A stretch of 21,471 nucleotides of DNA from a virus, in the IMG/VR virus record IMGVR_UViG_3300048588_000882, positions 1-21,471 of that record. One strand, given 5' to 3'. The position numbers were made by a program, and so were the translations under genes. Position 1 is the stretch's first letter; each line of letters begins with the position of its first letter. Positions 14,892-21,471 of this stretch are shown here, piece after piece. Below the pieces are notes generated by a model. That model saw only the letters and a program-made list of their open reading frames with translations. It made no database searches and was not told where the DNA came from.

Positions 14892-15440
14892 ATGCCCACA
14901 CACCCGTGCCCCGGCTGTCTCCGGATCACCTCCCGCGAGGGACGCTGCCTGGACTGCGGGGGAGGGACCACGACCCAGCGCGGATACGGTGCGGCGTGGC
15001 GTCTCCGGCGGGCACGCCAGCTCCTGCTCCATCCGCGTTGCCAGTGGATCGTGCGACTGCCGTCCTTCACGTGCCGGCTGCGCGCCACCGACGTCGATCA
15101 CATCGTGCCGAAGGTCCGCGGCGGCACGGACGACCCCTCGAACCTGCAGTCGCTCTGCGCAGCACATCATCGGGCCAAGACCGCGACGCAGGACCGCCGG
15201 TGGGGGACCGAGGCATCTGGTCCCCGAGCGGAACAAGAGGGCGTACGACCGTCACGACCGTCACTACCGTCATCGGCAGCGTGGTCGGACGCCCACTCTG
15301 GTGACGGTCGTGACGCAAATGACGGTCGCGTACCCGCCCAGTCCTCACCACCCGACCGGTGGGGTACCCATGTTGACCGGCCCAGGCCCCGCCATGACGC
15401 CGCGGGTAGCGTGTACGCGCGGCCGGGTTTCGCGTTTTTT
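14892..15440 (+). CDS. HNH endonuclease with N-terminal zinc ribbon (3' end unresolved)
   Basis: Start ATG 14892. N-terminal zinc ribbon CPGC...CLDC, then basic helices (RGYGAAWRLRRARQLLL), and the HNH core: FTCRLRATDVDHIVP (Asp69-His70), NLQSLCAAHH (Asn84, His92-His93). Packaging-associated HNH nucleases beside terminase genes in HK97-type phages have this form and help genome cleavage. No in-frame stop appears until 16739, a frame that runs antisense through three better genes, so the coordinate given is only where a transcription terminator lies. After about 15240 the sequence enters repeat array 2; the expected stop may have been lost there by insertion, frameshift or sequencing error. 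Core assignment is firm, the end is not. Confidence 0.75.
15247..15327 (+). repeat. Dyad array 2 of 9-bp repeats (RTGACGNNN)
   Basis: Three 9-mers on the minus strand (15247-15273) face three on the plus strand (15301-15327), with a 27-base centre, the same spacing as array 1. The rightward arm matches array 1 in unit order, including the variant unit GTGACGCAA in second place. The array follows directly on the HNH core and would add a disordered Asp/Gly/Arg tail (GDGRDANDGR) if translated. It lies about 965 bp from array 1. It is likely a duplicated binding-site cluster. Confidence 0.65.
15415..15440 (+). terminator. Intrinsic-type terminator at the end of the rightward early operon
   Basis: Stem ACGCG/CGCGT (15415-15419 and 15431-15435), with a GC-rich loop, runs into six T residues (15435-15440). 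It lies between the HNH region and the convergent minus-strand gene that ends at 15456, where a terminator for the rightward transcript is expected. The stem is short, so efficiency is uncertain. Confidence 0.5.
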
Positions 15441-15455
15441 CCCGGTCCCGATGGC

Positions 15456-15701
15456 CTACTCGGGCCAGCGTCCGTCCCGAAGCTCCCGCAGGCAGTAGGC
15501 CATCCCGCGGACGCACTCGACCTCGGTGCGGCCGACCGCGATCCACTCGCGGCTCCGCTTGCCGACCTTGGGTCGCTCGCGGGGGTCGAACGCGTACTGC
15601 TCCCACTCCCCGCGCTCGTCGTGGAGGTAGGGGCGGCCGACCTGCCATCCCATCGTGTTGGCGGCGTGGACCTCGTCCCAGGCGGCCTCGAGATCGCTCA
15701 T
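15456..15701 (-). CDS. Small hypothetical phage protein
   Basis: 81 aa, read leftward from ATG 15701, with no clear ribosome binding site. It is acidic and rich in Trp and Arg (WQVGRPYLHDERGEWEQYAFDP, then RSREWIAVGRTEVE). Composition and codon use look coding. I do not recognise a family. It lies at the end of a run of three minus-strand genes opposite to the replication and packaging genes, possibly one transcription unit, though a hairpin at 15809-15832 separates it from the gene upstream. Confidence 0.6.
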   Translation of the reverse strand: MSDLEAAWDEVHAANTMGWQVGRPYLHDERGEWEQYAFDPRERPKVGKRSREWIAVGRTEVECVRGMAYCLRELRDGRWPE

Positions 15702-15808
15702 GCGGACGATCGTAGCGAGGCCACGCGCGGTCCCGCCCGGGGCGCCACAGGGCGCCCAAGTGCCGCGGTGTCCCGCAGGTCGCGCACGGATGCCACCGGA
15801 CGGACGAA

Positions 15809-15832
15809 GGCCCCGGACTCGCGCCCGGGGCC
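15809..15832 (-). terminator. GC-rich hairpin after a minus-strand gene
   Basis: Perfect 8-bp stem GGCCCCGG/CCGGGGCC (15809-15816 and 15825-15832) with an 8-base loop. Read leftward it follows the 15855 stop and is followed by a short TTCGTC, so it suits a weak terminator for the minus-strand gene. Confidence 0.5.
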
Positions 15833-15854
15833 CGTCGTGCGGCGATCGGGTGGG

Positions 15855-16211
15855 TCAGGCGGCGGCGACCTCCTCGGGCTCCGCCTGGACCTTCGGCTGG
15901 CGGCCCTTCCGCGGCGCCGTCGCCCCGGGCTCGCCCTCGGTGATGGCATCCGTCTCCGCGATCAGCTCCGGCTCCGTGACCGGTTCGGTCGCGGCCTCCG
16001 CCGCCTTGCGGGAGACCGCCGCCTTCCGCAGCGCGTTGGTGTACTGGCGCCAGTGCGGCTTGCACATGCGGCCGAGCCCGTCCTTCTGGCTGGCCTGGAC
16101 CGGGAACTCGTCGACCGGCGCCTCGTGGGCCTCGATGCCGAACGTGGTGCTGCCGATGCAGCGGCGCATGCCGCTGGTGGTCTGGGTGGTGGCGTCCTTC
16201 TTGCTGGCCAT
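15855..16211 (-). CDS. Hypothetical phage protein with Cys pair and charged tail
   Basis: 118 aa, with AGGAG eight bases before ATG 16211. The conserved-looking part is residues ~15-65 (MRRCIGSTTFGIEAHEAPVDEF, then GRMCKPHWRQYTNALRK), with two cysteines and two histidines that could bind a metal. The C-terminal half is a disordered Glu/Ala/Pro and Lys-rich tail. No family is recognised. Its gene lies between other small minus-strand genes and next to the methyltransferase. The dual Cys/His arrangement hints at DNA or RNA binding, but I cannot support a function. Confidence 0.65.
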   Translation of the reverse strand: MASKKDATTQTTSGMRRCIGSTTFGIEAHEAPVDEFPVQASQKDGLGRMCKPHWRQYTNALRKAAVSRKAAEAATEPVTEPELIAETDAITEGEPGATAPRKGRQPKVQAEPEEVAAA

Positions 16212-16292
16212 CGTGGTGCTCCTGGTTGGTCCCCTGCCTCGTCAGCGCCGGGCGGGGTCTCCGGCGGACCGGGCGATCGCCCGGTTTCGGCG

Positions 16293-16649
16293 TCAGGCGT
16301 CGTGGTCCTCGAGGCGCTCCCCGCATCGGGCGCAGGGGCCCCAGGCGTTCTCGCCCGCGAACCCCTCGCACCCGGGGGCGTCGTCCAGGCCGAAGTCCTC
16401 GGGCGCGGCGTAGCCGCCCTCCATCGCGCTCATCAGCGCCGCGCGTCGCTCGGCCGGCGTCTCAGGGTCCTCCGCGACCGGGTCGCGAAGCGCGTCGAGC
16501 TCGATCTCGGCGTGCCGGATGCGCTCCCGGTCGCGGACCTTCATCGCCAGGGGCGATTCCGGCATCGCGGTGGCGGCCCATCGGATGGCGGCGTCGAGCT
16601 CCCGCTGGGCGTCCGCGATGAGGCGGTCGAGGCTTGCCTGATCGGTCAC
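16293..16649 (-). CDS. Hypothetical phage protein with C-terminal CxxC motif
   Basis: 118 aa, start GTG 16649, which has AAAGGAGA about seven bases upstream; longer starts upstream lack this. It is mostly helical and acidic (LDRLIADAQRELDAAIRWAA, then VRDRERIRHAEIELDALRD). Near the end is a Cys, then C-A-R-C-G (CEGFAGENAWGPCARCGERL), resembling a zinc knuckle. No family is recognised. It is divergent from the methyltransferase gene with a 94-bp gap between starts, where promoters for both are expected. Confidence 0.65.
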   Translation of the reverse strand: MTDQASLDRLIADAQRELDAAIRWAATAMPESPLAMKVRDRERIRHAEIELDALRDPVAEDPETPAERRAALMSAMEGGYAAPEDFGLDDAPGCEGFAGENAWGPCARCGERLEDHDA

Positions 16650-16743
16650 TGGGGTCTCCTTTCGGGTCGGGGATGGCGTCTGGACGCGTCCATGAGTCGC
16701 TCGGGACGCGCCGTGATGCAAGGCGTCGGAGCGCGATGACACC

Positions 16744-19026
16744 GTGACGACACCGTCCGTTCGGAACCGTTCGAATGCCCCGGCGCCCGCCCCCTGGCGG
16801 TCCCGGATCGTGGGCACGGGCGACGAGGCACCCGATCAGCTGCTCGCCAACCCCGCGAACTGGAGAACGCATCCGAAGGCGCAGCAGCAGGCGCTCGCGG
16901 GCGTGCTCGATCAGGTCGGCTGGGTGTCGGCGATCCTTGTGAACCGCCGGACCGGGCACCTGGTCGATGGCCACCTGCGCGTCGAGCTCGCCATCACCCG
17001 GGGGGAGGCGTCGGTCCCGGTGAGCTACGTGGACCTCGATGCCGATGAGGAGGCACTCGTCCTTGCGTCCCTCGATCCGCTCGCCGCGATGGCCGGCGTC
17101 GACGACGAGAAGCTCCGGGCGCTGCTCGCGGATGTCTCGGTCGACGACGAGGCGCTCGGCGCGATGCTCGCCCGCCTGTCAGCACCCGAGCCGAAGGCGG
17201 GGCTCACCGACCCGGACGAAATCCCGGCGCCCCCGGACGAGGCGATCACCAAGCCGGGGGACCTGTGGATCCTCGGCGAGCACCGGCTGCTGTGCGGAGA
17301 CTCAGGCAACCCCGCGGATCTCGATCGGCTGCTCGACGGCGCGACGGTCGACCTGCTCTCCACCGACCCGCCCTACAACGTGAAGGTCGAGCCGCGCTCC
17401 AACAACGCGATCGCGGCCGGCATGTCGGACCAGTGGGACGCCTCCTACCAGACCGCCCTCGAGGCGAGCCAGGCGAAGCGTCGCAACGCCCGGGGCCTCC
17501 ACGAGTTCGACCAGGCGCGGCAGTCAGGGCCGCGGGGTCACCACCAGTCCATGGACCTGGCGCGCCATCCCGAGAAGGCCCAGGCGACCCACCGCAAGAT
17601 GCGCGCCAAGGATCGGCCCCTTGTCGGCGACTTCATCACCGACGAGGACTTCGCGGCGCGTCTCGACGCCTGGTTCCGGAACGGCGCCCGGGTGCTCCGC
17701 CCCGGCGGCGCCTTCTACGTCTGGGGTGGCTACGCGAACATCGCGAACTACCCGCCCGCACTCCGTGCCGCCGGCCTCTACTTCAGCCAGGCGGTGATCT
17801 GGGTGAAGGAGCACGCGGTGCTCACCCGCAAGGACTTCATGGGCAACCACGAGTGGTGCCAGCCGGCGGGCACCCGGGTGCTCACGCCCGACGGCCGGGT
17901 CCCGATCGAGTCGCTCCGGGACGACGACCGGGTGGTCAGCCTGGACCTGCGCTCACCGGCCATCACGGGCCTCCGGGACGGGCTCGGCATCCGCACCACG
18001 AGCCGACCCTACGACGGCGACCTCTACGGCGTGGCGGTCGGGGGCGCCGAGACCTGGACGACCGATGGCCATCCCTGGACCGTGCGGTTCACCGCGGAGT
18101 CCGCGGGCATGTGGTGCGTCTACCTGATGCGCCGCGGACGCTGGTGGCGGGTCGGTCGGACGCGCCTCCAGACGACCTGGGGCTTCGGGCTCAAGGGCCG
18201 GATGCTCACCGAGGGTGGCGAGGAGGGCTGGATCCTGAGCCTCCATGGCTCGGAGACCGATGCCGGGGTCGCGGAGCAGATCGCCTCGGTGCGCTACGGC
18301 ATCCCGACCACGTTCTGGCGATCGCTGGCACGGGATGGCCGGAGCGAGGCGGCGATCGCGCGCATCTATGACGCGCTCGACCTCGACGGGCTCCAGGCCG
18401 CAGCGGAGCGGGCGCTCGCGGACCACGGTCGACGCCTGGCGTTCCCGTTCGTCCGGCTCGGCGCGACGCGCACCAAGATCGGGGCCCGCGTCCCGGTCCA
18501 GGTGCGGGCCTGCAACCTGCTCCCCGAGGCGATGACGGTGCCGGTGCCCGGCAGGGGCCACGCGTTCAGCTGGGAGCCCGTCCGGAACGTCGACCGCCAG
18601 GCCTTCGCGGGACCGGTCTATTCGATGGACGTGGACCGCCACCACCACTACGTCGCCGACGGCATCGTCACCCACAACTGCTTCTACGGCTGGAAGGAAG
18701 GCGCGGGGCACCGGTTCTTCGGGCCTCCGAACGCCACTGACGTCTGGTCGGTCAAGAAGGTCAACCCGCGGGCGATGGTCCACCTGACCGAGAAGCCCAC
18801 CGAGCTGACGCGCCTGACGATCGAGTACAGCTCCCTCCCCGGTGAGGTGGTGCTCGACCTGTTCGGTGGCTCCGGATCGGCGCTGATCGCCGCGGAACAG
18901 ACCGGCCGGCGTGCCCGCCTCATGGAGATCGACCCGCTCTACTGCGACGTCATCGTCCGGCGATTCGAGGAGTTCACGGGCATCAAGCCAGAGCGCATCC
19001 CGGCACCCACGGCGGAGGCCGCGTGA
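16744..19026 (+). CDS. ParB-like/DNA methyltransferase (N4/N6, beta-type) precursor with in-frame intein
   Basis: 760-aa precursor from GTG 16744; after splicing 486 aa. The N-terminus (residues ~20-120) is a ParB/Srx-like domain (LLANPANWRTHPKAQQQALA, then GHLVDGHLRVELA). The methyltransferase has motif IV STDPPYN (208-211) before motif I LDLFGGSGS (705-712), the order of beta-class N4-cytosine/N6-adenine enzymes, with VHLTEKPTELTRL just ahead of motif I. The joined exteins read NHEW-CFYGWKEGAGH, the form intein-free homologues show. It methylates DNA using S-adenosylmethionine, probably to protect phage DNA from restriction or to mark packaging. The TerS start overlaps its stop by one base (TGATG). 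Confidence 0.93.
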   Translation: MTTPSVRNRSNAPAPAPWRSRIVGTGDEAPDQLLANPANWRTHPKAQQQALAGVLDQVGWVSAILVNRRTGHLVDGHLRVELAITRGEASVPVSYVDLDADEEALVLASLDPLAAMAGVDDEKLRALLADVSVDDEALGAMLARLSAPEPKAGLTDPDEIPAPPDEAITKPGDLWILGEHRLLCGDSGNPADLDRLLDGATVDLLSTDPPYNVKVEPRSNNAIAAGMSDQWDASYQTALEASQAKRRNARGLHEFDQARQSGPRGHHQSMDLARHPEKAQATHRKMRAKDRPLVGDFITDEDFAARLDAWFRNGARVLRPGGAFYVWGGYANIANYPPALRAAGLYFSQAVIWVKEHAVLTRKDFMGNHEWCQPAGTRVLTPDGRVPIESLRDDDRVVSLDLRSPAITGLRDGLGIRTTSRPYDGDLYGVAVGGAETWTTDGHPWTVRFTAESAGMWCVYLMRRGRWWRVGRTRLQTTWGFGLKGRMLTEGGEEGWILSLHGSETDAGVAEQIASVRYGIPTTFWRSLARDGRSEAAIARIYDALDLDGLQAAAERALADHGRRLAFPFVRLGATRTKIGARVPVQVRACNLLPEAMTVPVPGRGHAFSWEPVRNVDRQAFAGPVYSMDVDRHHHYVADGIVTHNCFYGWKEGAGHRFFGPPNATDVWSVKKVNPRAMVHLTEKPTELTRLTIEYSSLPGEVVLDLFGGSGSALIAAEQTGRRARLMEIDPLYCDVIVRRFEEFTGIKPERIPAPTAEAA
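17857..18678 (+). other. Intein with unusual, GIY-YIG-like inserted domain
   Basis: 274 aa (precursor residues 372-645). Splice signals: Cys372 (CQPAGTRVLTPDGRVPIESL, block A), block B TDGH at 440-443, block F (GPVYSMDVDRHHHYVADG), and the terminal His644-Asn645 followed by Cys646 of the extein. These are all residues needed for protein splicing. Between blocks B and F lies a ~120-aa insert without LAGLIDADG or HNH motifs. It opens with WCVYLMRRGRWWRVGRTR (Tyr460, RVGRT at 469-473), followed 40 residues later by Glu511 in a helix, which parallels GIY, YIG and catalytic Glu of GIY-YIG nucleases; the second Tyr is replaced. Splicing is near certain, nuclease activity is not. Confidence 0.88.
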
Positions 19027-19517
19027 TGGGCCGCCGCGGACCCGCTCCCACCCCGACCGGCGTGAAGCTCCGGAACGGCGAGACCCGCCCCTCGCGCGTC
19101 AACCGGATGGAGCCCCTGCCGCGGCGTGGCGCCCCGCAGATGCCACGGGGCATGGACGACGAGGCCCAGAAGGTCTGGCGGCGCGTGGTCCGCGAGATGC
19201 GGGGCAGCGACGTGATCGTGGGTGCCGATGCGGACGTCCTGCGCTGCTACTGCGAGGCCGTCGCCCGCTATGCCCAGGCCGCGGAGCTGTACGCCAAGTC
19301 CAGCCCGCTCCTCCGACGCGATGGCGAGTTCGTCAAGAACCCGCTCCACCAGGTCGTGCGCGACAACGCTGATGCGGTCCGCCTGTTCGCCCGGGAGCTG
19401 GGCCTCTCGCCCTCGGCTCGGGCGGGCCTGCGGGTCGAGGCATCGGCGCTGCCCGCCGACATCGAGGACGTCCTCGGGCCACCGCCCCGTCTGCGCGTGG
19501 TGGGCGGCGATGCCTGA
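19026..19517 (+). CDS. terS: Phage terminase small subunit (P27 family)
   Basis: 163 aa. The ATG at 19026 is preferred over GTG 19023 because GGAGG lies seven bases before it. The N-terminus GRRGPAPTPTGVKLRNGETRPSR is typical of P27-type TerS, followed by helices (EAQKVWRRVVREMRGSDVIV, DVLRCYCEAVARYAQAAELY), and NPLHQVVRDNADAVRLFARELGLSPSARAGLR. Small subunits bind the pac or cos site and hand the genome to the large subunit. Its start overlaps the methyltransferase stop and the TerL gene begins three bases after its own, so packaging is one operon. Confidence 0.92.
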   Translation: MGRRGPAPTPTGVKLRNGETRPSRVNRMEPLPRRGAPQMPRGMDDEAQKVWRRVVREMRGSDVIVGADADVLRCYCEAVARYAQAAELYAKSSPLLRRDGEFVKNPLHQVVRDNADAVRLFARELGLSPSARAGLRVEASALPADIEDVLGPPPRLRVVGGDA

Positions 19518-19520
19518 GCC

Positions 19521-21068
19521 GTGGTCCCCGATGAGCTCACCGGCGGCCCCCGCTTCGCCGCCTTCTGCGAGCACTACGTCCGCCACACCAAGGGACGCTG
19601 GGCCCGCGAGCCCCTGCGCCTCGAACCATGGCAGCGCGAGTTCTGGTGGGAGGCGCTCGAGGTCGACCCCGTCACCGGCCTCCGGGTCTACCAGGAGGTC
19701 GGCCTCGGCCTGCCCCGCAAGAACGGCAAGTCCGTCCAGGCCAGTGCCGCCGGCCTGTACTTCCTGGTCGCTGACGGGGAGGCCGAGCCCGAGGTCTACG
19801 TCGCCGCTGCCGCCCGCAACCAGGCCGGCATCGTGCTCGGCCAGTCCCGGCGCATGGCCCAGCAGTCACCCCGACTCGCCCGTCACGTCACCGTCCGGAC
19901 GACGCTCATCGAGTGCCCGCGCAACGGCGGGGTCATGCGATCGCTGTCTGCCGACGCTGCGCTCCAGCACGGCCTCAACCCCTACGCGAACATCATCGAC
20001 GAGCTCCACGCCCACCGGACGGCGGATCTCTACACCGCGCTCACGACCGGCACCGGAGCACGGGAGCAGCCCTTCACCCTCTGGATCAGCACCGCGGGCG
20101 TCGATGGTCCGGGCATCCTGTCGGAGCTGCACGCCTCGATGTTCGACGGACCGGGCGAGCTCGAGGAGCGCGGCTCGCTCCTGGTCTACCGCGACCGGGC
20201 CAACGGCGTCCTCATCTGGTGGTACGGCGCGGCCCGGGACGCCGACATCGAGGACCCCGCGGTCTGGCTGGGCGCCAACCCCGCCTCCTGGCTCCGCGAT
20301 GGCAAGTACCTCGCCCAGGAGTACGCCCGCCTCAAGTCCCGCGGCGCCCTGCTCGAGTGGCGCCGGTACCACCTCAACCAGTTCGTCGGCACCGAGGAAG
20401 CCTGGCTCCCCGACGGAGCGTGGTCGGGCTGTCGAGTCGGCGACCCCGATCCCGGTGACCCGCTCCACGGCCTCGAAGCGACCCTCCCGGTCGGCGTGGG
20501 AATCGACAAGGGCCAGACGAGCGACCTGTCCGCGATCGTCGTCGCCCAGCGCCAGGGGGACCGCGTCGTGGTGAGGTCGCGCGTGTTCCCGCCCCACCCC
20601 GCCACCGGCCGCGTCAACACCGAGTCGATGCGCGTCTATCTGCGCGACCTGCGGGGTCGCTTCCCGGTGTCCCAGGCCCGGGACGAGAAGACCAACCGGG
20701 TGCTGCCCGGTCCTGCCTTCGCCTACGACCGCTGGGCGTTCTCCGAATCCGCCGAGACCCTCGAGCAGGAGGGGCTGGCGATGGTCGACTTCCCCCAGAA
20801 CGCGACCACGATGGGACCAGCCAGCACCCAGGCGTTCGAGCTGATCACCACCGGACGGCTCGCGCATGACGGCGACCCGGTGCTCGCGGAGCACGTCGCC
20901 AACACCACCGCGATCCTCACGGAACGCGGCATGAAGGTCACCAAGCCGAGGAAGGTGACGCCGAGGAAGAACGACGCCTGCGTGGCGATGGTCATGGCGG
21001 TCGCGATGGCGATGCAGGAGGCGCCGAAGCCGTTCGTGCGCCAACCCCGCGTCCCGGTGGGCTTCTGA
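19521..21068 (+). CDS. terL: Phage terminase large subunit
   Basis: 515 aa from GTG 19521, three bases after the small-subunit stop. The ATPase motor has Walker A GLPRKNGKS (Lys70) and Walker B NIIDELH (Asp160-Glu161). The C-terminal nuclease domain shows VGIDKGQTSDLSAIVVA, FAYDRWAF, and KNDACVAMVMAV, the acidic residues of RNase-H-like terminase nucleases. It cuts concatemers and pumps DNA into the prohead. Length is normal for the Terminase_1 family, and no frame break is seen. The portal start overlaps its stop (TGATG). Confidence 0.96.
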   Translation: MVPDELTGGPRFAAFCEHYVRHTKGRWAREPLRLEPWQREFWWEALEVDPVTGLRVYQEVGLGLPRKNGKSVQASAAGLYFLVADGEAEPEVYVAAAARNQAGIVLGQSRRMAQQSPRLARHVTVRTTLIECPRNGGVMRSLSADAALQHGLNPYANIIDELHAHRTADLYTALTTGTGAREQPFTLWISTAGVDGPGILSELHASMFDGPGELEERGSLLVYRDRANGVLIWWYGAARDADIEDPAVWLGANPASWLRDGKYLAQEYARLKSRGALLEWRRYHLNQFVGTEEAWLPDGAWSGCRVGDPDPGDPLHGLEATLPVGVGIDKGQTSDLSAIVVAQRQGDRVVVRSRVFPPHPATGRVNTESMRVYLRDLRGRFPVSQARDEKTNRVLPGPAFAYDRWAFSESAETLEQEGLAMVDFPQNATTMGPASTQAFELITTGRLAHDGDPVLAEHVANTTAILTERGMKVTKPRKVTPRKNDACVAMVMAVAMAMQEAPKPFVRQPRVPVGF

Positions 21069-21471
21069 TGCCGGACACGCTCGACCTCCGCACTGCTCCC
21101 GCCGGCTCTCCCGAGTGGTGGCTGGCCCGTCTCCTCGCGCGCCTCGAGGCGCGACGGCTCGACCTCGAGACGTTCGAGGCCTACTACGACGGGCACCAGC
21201 CGCTGGCGTTCGCGAGCCAGAAGTTCCGGGACGCCTTCGGCTCCCGCTTCCGGGAGTTCAGCTCCAACTTCATGAGCCTCGTCGTGGACGCGCCCGGTGA
21301 GCGGCTCGAGGTCCAGGGCTTCCGCTTCCGGGATGCCGAGGGAGATGCCGACATCTGGCGCCGCATCTGGCAGGAGAACGACCTCGACGCCGGCTCCCAG
21401 CTGGCGCACACGGAGGCGCTCATGAAGGGCGTCGCCTACGCGATCGTGGAGCCGTCCCCGGACGGGACGCC
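21068..21471 (+). CDS. Phage portal protein, 5' part (runs off the window)
   Basis: Starts at ATG 21068, overlapping the TerL stop by one base. The first 68 codons (PDTLDLRTAPAGSPEWWLARL, then FEAYYDGHQPLAFASQKFRDAF) are the N-terminal arm of SPP1 gp6-like portals. From codon 65 it reads the same protein as the window's left end: same amino acids, 12 synonymous changes in 211 bases. It is cut by the window end at about residue 134. It docks with terminase, whose gene precedes it. Confidence 0.9.
   Translation, partial: MPDTLDLRTAPAGSPEWWLARLLARLEARRLDLETFEAYYDGHQPLAFASQKFRDAFGSRFREFSSNFMSLVVDAPGERLEVQGFRFRDAEGDADIWRRIWQENDLDAGSQLAHTEALMKGVAYAIVEPSPDGT
21261..21471 (+). repeat. Terminal near-repeat of bases 1-211
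   Basis: The last 211 bases align without gaps to the first 211. Twelve differences lie at 21265, 21280, 21289, 21292, 21295, 21298, 21304, 21319, 21343, 21346, 21362 and 21364, all synonymous in the portal frame; the last 107 bases are identical. It suggests circularity or two related copies. Confidence 0.9.

Noticed and set aside
14283-15327. Possible CRISPR array from repeated 9-mers
   Set aside because: Units are contiguous, very short, in both orientations, without unique spacers or cas genes.
15441-16739. Continuation of the HNH frame through 15456-16649
   Set aside because: It is antisense to three genes with good starts and protein-like composition, and follows a terminator.

Overview
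The window is high-GC bacterial DNA dominated by phage or prophage genes, with an insert of accessory genes encoding mostly exported proteins. GC-rich codon use, metagenome-style terminal redundancy, an ISNCY-type transposase remnant and WTGS-type beta-propeller proteins fit a high-GC soil or freshwater lineage such as Chloroflexota or Actinomycetota. I cannot fix the phylum from sequence alone.

Layout. 1-1516: the body of an SPP1 gp6-like portal gene, followed by the first ~57 codons of a scaffold-like protein that breaks off near 1503. 1517-2241: a poorly coding stretch, then a small ORF that looks like a degenerate VRR-type nuclease. 2320-4021: two overlapping genes, an unknown protein and an XRE/ImmA-IrrE zinc peptidase regulator. 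4090-4812: a truncated ISNCY-family transposase with its end repeats. 4908-6086: a secreted protein and a small membrane-anchored protein. 6275-6541: an attP-like site in which the 3' half of a tRNA-Lys(UUU) gene sits between two identical paired 12-bp repeats. 6624-9318: a secreted beta-propeller protein, and divergently a secreted metzincin protease overlapping a membrane-anchored partner.

9387-21471 is a coherent phage module. An integrase and a zinc-tailed protein are read leftward. Rightward come an excisionase-type HTH, a prim-pol primase, an SF3/D5-like ATPase, an HTH protein, an HNH nuclease, a ParB-methyltransferase interrupted by an intein, the small and large terminase subunits, and the 5' end of the portal gene. 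Three small genes on the opposite strand lie before the methyltransferase. ATGA or TGATG overlaps tie xis-primase-ATPase-HTH and methyltransferase-TerS together, and TerL to portal.

The right end re-enters the same portal gene that opens the window. The last 211 bases match bases 1-211 with 12 differences, all synonymous and all in the first 104 positions; the final 107 bases are identical. Together with an attP-like (not attL/attR-like) site, this suggests a circular or permuted element of about 21.26 kb, or two related phage copies. No capsid, tail or lysis genes are visible, so the element would be a satellite or defective phage unless the break near 1503 is an assembly join. The exported-protein genes flank the attP-like site on both sides, so after integration they would lie at both prophage ends, a usual place for lysogenic-conversion cargo.

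Most notable are (i) the methyltransferase intein, whose inserted domain is not LAGLIDADG or HNH and carries GIY-YIG-like motifs, (ii) two matching arrays of 9-bp repeats (RTGACGNNN) in dyad arrangement with identical 27-bp centres, about 1 kb apart, and (iii) the attP-like site embedded in secreted-protein cargo.
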